Source: Spirochaetota bacterium
Lineage (GTDB): Bacteria; Spirochaetota; Spirochaetia; Sphaerochaetales; Sphaerochaetaceae
Assembly (NCBI GenBank): GCA_023401595.1
Contig: JAEXDQ010000055.1
Coordinates: 20,113 to 84,112, forward strand
Reading direction: 5' to 3'
DNA: 64,000 bases
Part shown: positions 59,004 to 64,000 of the stretch, one piece after another
How positions within the stretch are numbered: position 1 is the first letter of the stretch
Layout of the letters: every line of letters starts with the position of its first letter
Made by a program: the position numbers and the translations under genes
The notes under the pieces: generated by a model
The model's input: only the letters and a program-made list of their open reading frames with translations
Database searches by the model: none
What the model was told of the DNA's origin: nothing

Positions 59004-59306
59004 ATCCGCTAAATCAGACCAGCGAACCTCGATAAACGACGGCATTCCCCTTGCAATACCTGAAAAAAAAATCTACAGTCTATATATCAAGAAAAAAGTA
59101 TCCAATGCACGTCCGTCGAGCCTTGTGGAAAATGTTCCGGCAAGGTGTCGGAGACCTGTAAAATAGTTCAAAGGAGTACATACGACAAGCAAGGAAACGG
59201 ACAGAGGTCGGCAAACAGCACCCAGTGCGTACAGAGAACGATCGACGACCTTATGAAAACGGCACAGCTTGTCATAGTGTATCCCGATGAAAAGGAGCAT
59301 ATCAGA

Positions 59307-60968
59307 ATGAAGTATTCCCCCCTACAGCTCGCACGCTACAAGTATGAGCCCAAACTGCCGGCTATCCTGAAAGAAGCCATCGACACCATCGTCCCGGTCG
59401 CAGGTGACGCGACCGCCCCGGTAACCGATCAAGAGACGATCAAGGCGCTTTTTCCCCATACCTACGGCCTGCCGAAAATCTCCTTCGAAAAAGGAGAGAA
59501 CAAGACCATCGGTACCAAGCGCAATATCGGAGTGATTCTTTCCGGCGGACAGGCGCCAGGCGGACACAACGTCGTAAGCGGACTGTTCGACGCATTGAAG
59601 GCGGCAAATCCAGAAAACAAGCTGATCGGCTTCAAAGGCGGCCCCAGCGGCATCCTTGACGACAAATCCATCGAGATTACCGCTGATTTCCTCGCTGAAT
59701 ACCGCAACACAGGCGGCTTTGACATCATCGGCAGCGGACGGACGAAACTCGAGACTGAGGAACAGTTCAAAGTCTGCGCCGAGACCTGCAGAAAGCACGA
59801 CATCTCAGCGATCGTCATTATCGGAGGGGATGATTCCAATACCAATGCGGCCGTGCTTGCGGAATACTTCCTCCGCACACAGGCTGGCATCCAGGTCATA
59901 GGATGCCCGAAAACCATCGACGGCGACCTGAAAAATGAATCCATCGAAATTTCCTTTGGCTTCGACACCGCGACAAAAACCTATAGTGAACTCATCGGGA
60001 ATATCGAACGCGACGCCAACAGCGCCAAGAAATACTGGCACTTCATCAAGCTCATGGGACGCAGCGCCAGCCACATCGCACTCGAATGCGCGCTGGAGAC
60101 CCAGCCGAACATCTGCTTGATCAGTGAAGAAATCGAAGCCCATAAGACCTCCCTTACCGAAGTCGTACAGCAGGTCGCCGATACCATTGCGCTGAGAGCG
60201 GCGGATGGACATAATTTCGGCGTCATACTGATTCCGGAAGGCTTGGTCGAATTCATTCCCGAAGTCAAGACTTTGATCGAGGAACTGAACGACCTCCTGG
60301 CGACAGAAGAAAAAGCTTACGGCGAACTTGAGAATTTCGAAGCGCAGAGCAAGTTCATCGTCGCGCACCTGACCAAGGCGTCCGCCGATGTGTTCACCGT
60401 TCTGCCGGAAGGAATCCAAAAGCAGCTGCTGATGGACCGCGACCCGCACGGCAACGTCCAGGTTTCCCGTATCGAGACCGACAAGCTGTTGATCGAGATG
60501 GTCGGCAACCGCCTTGCGGAAATGAAGAAAGCCGGAGCATATGTCGGCAAGTTCAGCGGGCTCAACCATTTCTTCGGTTACGAAGGCCGTTGCGCATTCC
60601 CCTCCAACTTCGACGCTGATTACTGCTATAGCCTTGGTTACAACGCCTTCATGCTGATCGCCGGAGGCCTGTCCGGCTACATCTCCTCAGTCACCAGGTT
60701 GCATAGACCCGCGGCCGAATGGAAGGCCGGCGGCATCCCCATCACCATGATGATGAACATGGAGCAACGCCATGGCGAACGGAAGTCGGTCATCAAGAAA
60801 GCCCTTGTCGAACTCGACGGCGCACCGTTCACTTATTTTGCCGCACACCGTGCAGAATGGGCCCGCAACACCTGCTTCACCTACCCCGGCGCGATACAGT
60901 ACTATGGACCGACCGAGGTCTGCGACCTGACCACTGTCACGTTGGCGTTGGAGCAACAAGGCAAATAA
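59307..60968 (+). CDS. pfp: PPi-dependent phosphofructokinase, long (beta/PfpB) type
   Basis: Reversibly phosphorylates fructose 6-phosphate with pyrophosphate. It has 553 residues, the size of spirochaete/plant-beta-type PFP. It shows GVILSGGQAPGGHNVVSGLF, the PPi-selective GGDDSNTNA (the GGDDS aspartate marks PPi rather than ATP use), KTIDGDLKN in the catalytic loop, and MGRSASHIALECAL. The PFP type is the usual glycolytic enzyme in spirochaetes and many anaerobes. ATG 59307 has AAGGAG 8 bases upstream. The frame is open for 54 further codons but those show no family similarity. A perfect terminator lies 85 bases after the stop. Confidence 0.97.
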   Translation: MKYSPLQLARYKYEPKLPAILKEAIDTIVPVAGDATAPVTDQETIKALFPHTYGLPKISFEKGENKTIGTKRNIGVILSGGQAPGGHNVVSGLFDALKAANPENKLIGFKGGPSGILDDKSIEITADFLAEYRNTGGFDIIGSGRTKLETEEQFKVCAETCRKHDISAIVIIGGDDSNTNAAVLAEYFLRTQAGIQVIGCPKTIDGDLKNESIEISFGFDTATKTYSELIGNIERDANSAKKYWHFIKLMGRSASHIALECALETQPNICLISEEIEAHKTSLTEVVQQVADTIALRAADGHNFGVILIPEGLVEFIPEVKTLIEELNDLLATEEKAYGELENFEAQSKFIVAHLTKASADVFTVLPEGIQKQLLMDRDPHGNVQVSRIETDKLLIEMVGNRLAEMKKAGAYVGKFSGLNHFFGYEGRCAFPSNFDADYCYSLGYNAFMLIAGGLSGYISSVTRLHRPAAEWKAGGIPITMMMNMEQRHGERKSVIKKALVELDGAPFTYFAAHRAEWARNTCFTYPGAIQYYGPTEVCDLTTVTLALEQQGK

Positions 60969-60978
60969 GTCAGACTAA

Positions 60979-61040
60979 CGGACAATGCCATGGCGACTGC
61001 GCATATAGCCTCATAAGGGCCAGAACGCAGGAGTCATCCG
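60979..61040 (+). other. Folded element between pfp stop and terminator
   Basis: An outer CGGA/TCCG pair (60979-60982, 61037-61040) encloses GACTGCG (60995-61001) opposite CGCAGGAGTC (61026-61035, with a three-base bulge). It shares CCAGAACGCAGGA with a stretch at 61722-61734 after the next gene. I do not match it to a known RNA family. It could simply be a 3'-UTR structure. Confidence 0.35.
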
Positions 61041-61052
61041 TATGAACGCAAC

Positions 61053-61084
61053 AACGCCACCCGATTAAACAAGGGTGGCGTTTT
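61053..61084 (+). terminator. Intrinsic terminator after pfp
   Basis: AACGCCACCC (61053-61062) and GGGTGGCGTT (61073-61082), a perfect 10-bp stem, followed by TTTTC. Confidence 0.92.
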
Positions 61085-61210
61085 CATATGCCGCGGTCGA
61101 TACGGCGTCCCTTTTGAAACTGGTTTTTCGTTATTAAAACGGTTTTTCAAAAAGGTTACAGATTCAACGGATGTTTTTAAATTATTTTCAAATTCCGCCG
61201 ACCTGTCGTA

Positions 61211-61239
61211 CTGACAATTGTATGGAACAGCGGTATATT
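61211..61239 (+). promoter_or_regulatory. Promoter of the DUF2188 gene
   Basis: CTGACA (61211-61216), exactly 17 bases, TATATT (61234-61239). The leader is about 20 bases with AGGGGG before the ATG. Confidence 0.65.
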
Positions 61240-61265
61240 TCAGAGAGTACGTTAGGGGGAAAAAC

Positions 61266-61700
61266 ATGGCGAAAGAAAAAACATCGACACCTACGAAAGC
61301 TCCGGTACCAACCGAAGGGAACGCTCCGAAGAAGACGCCTGCGAAACAAGCAGGAAAGACAGCAGGCGCAGATCTGACGAAAGCGGCGCAAAAGGCAGCT
61401 GCAAAACCGGTCGCGCAATCTCCGGTTCCGGCTCAGCCCGAAGAAAAAGCAAAAAAAGAAGTAAAGGATGTCCATACCCTTTCCTTCGTCGCCGGCAAAG
61501 GCTGGGCGGTAAAACGTCAGGGAAGCGACAAGGTCATCAAATACTTCAAGACGAAATTTGAAGCGACGGAATACATAGTCCAGGTCAGCGGCAATCAGAA
61601 GACATCCGTCGTCATCCGTCTGAAAAACGGCAAGTTCCAGAAGTTCGACAATGCAATGAAAGCCCTCTCCTATGCAAAGAGCGCAAAGGAAGATGAATAG
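61266..61700 (+). CDS. Basic Lys/Ala/Pro-rich protein with C-terminal DUF2188 domain
   Basis: A 144-residue protein in two parts. Residues 1-75 are a disordered, strongly basic tail of histone-like composition (for example KAPVPTEGNAPKKTPAKQAG). Residues 76-140 form a DUF2188 domain (HTLSFVAGKGWAVKRQGSDK, then KFEATEYIVQVSGNQKTSVV and LKNGKFQKF). DUF2188 has no established function. The tail suggests nucleic-acid or polyanion binding. It has its own promoter and terminator. An upstream in-frame start exists, but the ribosome site AGGGGG favours ATG 61266. Confidence 0.8.
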   Translation: MAKEKTSTPTKAPVPTEGNAPKKTPAKQAGKTAGADLTKAAQKAAAKPVAQSPVPAQPEEKAKKEVKDVHTLSFVAGKGWAVKRQGSDKVIKYFKTKFEATEYIVQVSGNQKTSVVIRLKNGKFQKFDNAMKALSYAKSAKEDE

Positions 61701-61760
61701 CGGGAGCTTTCGTCTGGGGAACCAGAACGCAGGACGCCGTCCATCTTTTTGAACTTTATA

Positions 61761-61802
61761 GCCGGATCGCCGATACAGACATATTGGCCATCCGGTTTTT
61801 TT
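61761..61802 (+). terminator. Intrinsic terminator after the DUF2188 gene
   Basis: CCGGAT (61762-61767) and ATCCGG (61790-61795) close a hairpin followed by seven T. The T-run reaches the 3' end of the convergent phosphatidyltransferase gene. Confidence 0.8.
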
Positions 61803-62472
61803 ATACGTTTTCGGCGATGCCCGGTTCAGGATGAACCACCTCCGCCGATAGTCCAGCGACTGTCCGTGAATTCATTATTTCAGACGCTTGTTTTTTCTGA
61901 AAGAACAAGCCCGGGTCATCCCTGTCCAAGGTATTGGAGCGCAACGTCAATACAAGTTCCTCAGCCGCGGAGAAAGACGCAACCGCACATCCGACCGACA
62001 CAGGGACGACGAATCCCCAAAAGGGAAAGGCAAGCGGCAGTAAAAACAATACACCGCCGGTAAGCTTGTTCGCATATGTGTGAAGGGACGCAAACGCATG
62101 GTATTTCACATAACCGAAAATCAATGACAGGAACCGGGCCAACGCAATCGTCGCTATCCAGAAAAGCATCCAGCGTCTCCAAGGAAAGAGCGGTAAGAAT
62201 ACCACCATGTCCGCCGCGATGAATATACAATCGGCTACGCTGTCTAGCGTCGCCCCGAACCGGGAAGAGCTTCCGGTACTACGAGCGATAGGGCCATCAA
62301 GCATATCCGACACCCCGCACAAGATGTAGACGATGTAGAACGATGGAGAAAACGGTTTCAGCAGAAGCAACGAAAAAGAGCCGAGCATTCTGCCGATCGT
62401 CAGATAGTTGGCGAACCGCCGCATGGAATGAATCATATCGTACAGCATACGGCAAGAACGGCGATGTATCAA
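61801..62472 (-). CDS. CDP-alcohol phosphatidyltransferase family protein
   Basis: A 223-residue integral membrane enzyme. The complete family signature D-x2-DG-x2-AR-x8-G-x3-D-x3-D is visible as SDMLDGPIARSTG followed by SSSRFGATLDSVAD (about 56-79), and five or six hydrophobic helices surround it. It transfers a phosphatidyl group from CDP-diacylglycerol (or a similar CDP-alcohol) to an alcohol. The acceptor (glycerol phosphate, serine, inositol phosphate) cannot be read from the sequence. It is 141 bases downstream of the CrtO-like gene on the same strand, so the two may be cotranscribed. Confidence 0.88.
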   Translation of the reverse strand: MIHRRSCRMLYDMIHSMRRFANYLTIGRMLGSFSLLLLKPFSPSFYIVYILCGVSDMLDGPIARSTGSSSRFGATLDSVADCIFIAADMVVFLPLFPWRRWMLFWIATIALARFLSLIFGYVKYHAFASLHTYANKLTGGVLFLLPLAFPFWGFVVPVSVGCAVASFSAAEELVLTLRSNTLDRDDPGLFFQKKQASEIMNSRTVAGLSAEVVHPEPGIAENV

Positions 62473-62613
62473 TTCTTATGACAGGCCAGAATCGACGGAC
62501 GATCCCGGTCGCAAGGCCCGCAAGCGGACAACTCTTCTTCAAAACATGACCATATGATTCTGAAAACACAGCTTCTCATGTACATCACAATCCGTTCGTT
62601 GAAAAACATACGT

Positions 62614-63162
62614 TCATGCTTCAGCTCCAGTATCGTCGACGGGACAGCTTTCACCACCCGGCGCAATCCGGCGCTCCATCTGCGCCATTACCCGAGCCAA
62701 CCGATACCTGTTGTACCGCTGAATCAATGCAAACGGCATGTTGCAAAGACCAATGAATGTCGCGATGCCGAAAAACAGCGGCAGGTTGGCGACGGGGTCG
62801 TTACACAGCAGACAAAAAAGCATGGACAAATAGCCGGCGACGGCGATGCTGTAGTGGACGACCTCGGCCTGGCAGGTCATGAAAAGAAACTCGCGTACAT
62901 ATGATGGCGTCATCTCCTTGCTCAGATGCCGTTTTTCAAAATCGTCGTTGTATTGGGGAAGCCGGTCCTTCCATTTCGGCAGTCTTATCCATCGATAGAA
63001 ATCCATCTCCCGCCGCGACACCTGAAAAAAACGCTTACTATAATCGAACCATCGACATCGGAAGCTCAGGGGGGGCGCTGTGGTCACCAGCGCGGCCACT
63101 CCAAAATGCAAGGCAATCCAGAACAGTGTGTTCACAAAAATCATGACAAGCGTGAAGTTCAT
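62614..63162 (-). CDS. CrtO-like acyltransferase (glycosyl-4,4'-diaponeurosporenoate acyltransferase family)
   Basis: A 182-residue membrane protein. A first helix (about 5-28) is followed by FFQVSRREMDFYRWIRLPKW, then KDRLPQYNDDFEKRHLS, then FLFMTCQAEVVHYSIAVAGY. The last carries the C-(Q/R)-AE-x2-H motif of the CrtO family, which in Staphylococcus adds the fatty acyl group to staphyloxanthin. A second hydrophobic pair and CNMPFALIQRYNRYRLARV follow. Many CrtO-family genes occur outside carotenoid pathways, so the acceptor here is unknown. The product may be an acylated lipid of the envelope. Confidence 0.75.
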   Translation of the reverse strand: MNFTLVMIFVNTLFWIALHFGVAALVTTAPPLSFRCRWFDYSKRFFQVSRREMDFYRWIRLPKWKDRLPQYNDDFEKRHLSKEMTPSYVREFLFMTCQAEVVHYSIAVAGYLSMLFCLLCNDPVANLPLFFGIATFIGLCNMPFALIQRYNRYRLARVMAQMERRIAPGGESCPVDDTGAEA

Positions 63163-63227
63163 TTTATATCGTGCGTCCTTAGCAATGTCTCATCCGCGGT
63201 TAAACATCCGCTCCCGCCGTCCCATCC

Positions 63228-63863
63228 TCAAGCTAACCGGCCGACAGGAAACCAATAGAGAGCCATATGATACTGCTCCTGGAAGATGAGTAATCGAACG
63301 CCGCTATTTTGGCACAAGTCGGGGCGAGAGTCCATGGAAAACCCTTGAAAAAATTGATGAAGGGAAATATCGCGCAAGTTGAAAACAAACGCAACGGGCA
63401 TCACCGGCATTCTTGACGCATCACGACCTAAGGGGCATCCTGTTTTGAACAAAATGGACTTGCCACGAACCTGATGAACCGACAAGCCCACATGTCAGGA
63501 ATTGCCCGCATGAAAGCCGGCGGCCTGCTGCTTTGGGGCAATGTGGGGACAGGCGAAGCCTTGTTCACCGCGGGCATCGCCGACGTCTAGCCTGACCAGA
63601 ACGGGCCGGTGCTGTCTGCTCCCAGTTTTTGAAACACCTCTGGCGCCATCGTCCGGGTCGATTTCATCGTGGATCATGTGGTCAAATGCAAGGCCATAGT
63701 CACCCTCTGGGATAACCGAGTAATGCTTGGCGTTTTTCAGATTCATCTGGCGGTACTGCATGGTTTCCAGATTGATTTCGGTATAGACATTCACAGACTG
63801 TCGCAGTGCCCGGCTCATCCAGTTCAACGATATTTCCGATGGAATCGCCTTCGGCAAATCCAC
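63228..63863 (-). pseudogene. Decayed PAS/GGDEF-type signalling gene
   Basis: The minus-strand frame from 63863 encodes SVNVYTEINLETMQYRQMNL, then EGDYGLAFDHMIHDEIDPDD, a typical N-terminal PAS stretch of cyclic-di-GMP proteins. After DPDD the sense moves one base to APEVFQKLGADSTGPFWSG and then a stop. Further on, another frame (63228-63491) has VAFVFNLRDISLHQFFQGFS and FQEQYHMALYWFPVGRLA, like a degenerate GGDEF domain. No single frame is intact and no ribosome site is clear. I call a relic. Sequence beyond 63864 to the window end looks like an A/G-rich leader. Confidence 0.45.
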
Positions 63864-64000
63864 GTGTTTTTTTAGGCTCTATGCAGAAATCTGGGGGATG
63901 AAGAGAAGAGAAAAAGTCAATAGGGAAGAAAAAGCATAGAAAAAGGGAATGGAACTCTACTATTGTCAAGTTACCAAACAACAACAAAGAGAGGACCATT

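Noticed and set aside
59145..59306. N-terminal extension of PFP by 54 codons
   Set aside because: AAGGAG sits right before ATG 59307, and the extension has no similarity to PFP proteins.
62614..63162. Horizontal transfer of a staphyloxanthin gene cluster
   Set aside because: Only the acyltransferase family is shared. No crtM or crtN is adjacent, and base composition matches the neighbours.

Overview
The window is a gene-dense bacterial chromosome segment (about 55% G+C by eye) with roughly 42 protein genes, no rRNA or tRNA genes, no insertion sequences, no prophage and no CRISPR array. It has a PPi-dependent phosphofructokinase, an RecJ with a large internal insertion, glycogen synthase, acetate kinase, carbamate kinase, a DUF1846 protein, a DUF4105 protein and paired long-chain acyl-CoA ligases. 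Together these suggest an anaerobic fermentative spirochaete, most likely near Sphaerochaetaceae. That placement is inferred from gene content, not from a marker gene.

Layout. 1-7.2 kb: rpsU, recJ, recO, a DUF4105 membrane protein, a LemA-like protein and arcC. 7.3-7.7 kb: a 10-copy 22-bp tandem array. 7.8-14.1 kb: lon with a U32 peptidase-family gene, a secreted helical protein, a GT2 glycosyltransferase and a 58-aa histone H1-like gene. 14.2-30.5 kb: housekeeping genes (TetR regulator, valS, glgA, ECF sigma with zinc anti-sigma, cysS, murB, a secreted beta-rich protein, ackA, DUF1846, DJ-1, DAHP synthase). 30.6-43.8 kb: a signalling island on the minus strand. 43.9-54.1 kb: lipid and envelope genes (TetR, two acyl-CoA ligases, a WalJ/YycJ-like nuclease, an ArsC-like protein, a phytoene-desaturase-like flavoprotein) and cstA. 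54.3-63.9 kb: asnS, a fluoride-riboswitch-controlled antiporter, a LuxR regulator, DUF188, pfp, a basic DUF2188 protein, a CDP-alcohol phosphatidyltransferase, a CrtO-like acyltransferase and a decayed c-di-GMP-type gene.

The most coherent system is the 13-kb signalling island. Two BvgS-like hybrid kinases with periplasmic solute-binding domains flank a free-standing HPt protein and a 2249-residue protein. That protein reads REC - degenerate GGDEF - intact EAL - about ten PAS domains plus a GAF - intact GGDEF. Gene overlaps of 1 to 26 bases tie the parts together and suggest a multistep phosphorelay that sets cyclic-di-GMP. Both kinases are interrupted, one by an in-frame amber codon and one by a one-base frameshift, and another PAS/GGDEF gene near 63.5 kb is a relic. 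The sensory inputs may therefore be decaying, or may be switched or recoded.

Two further points stand out. A textbook fluoride aptamer with its own terminator sits directly before a cation/proton antiporter. The intergenic spaces also carry several unrelated tandem arrays with units of 11 or 22 bp (others 18 and 20 bp). One 11-bp sequence, AGGGGTAGCCC, recurs at four separate loci.
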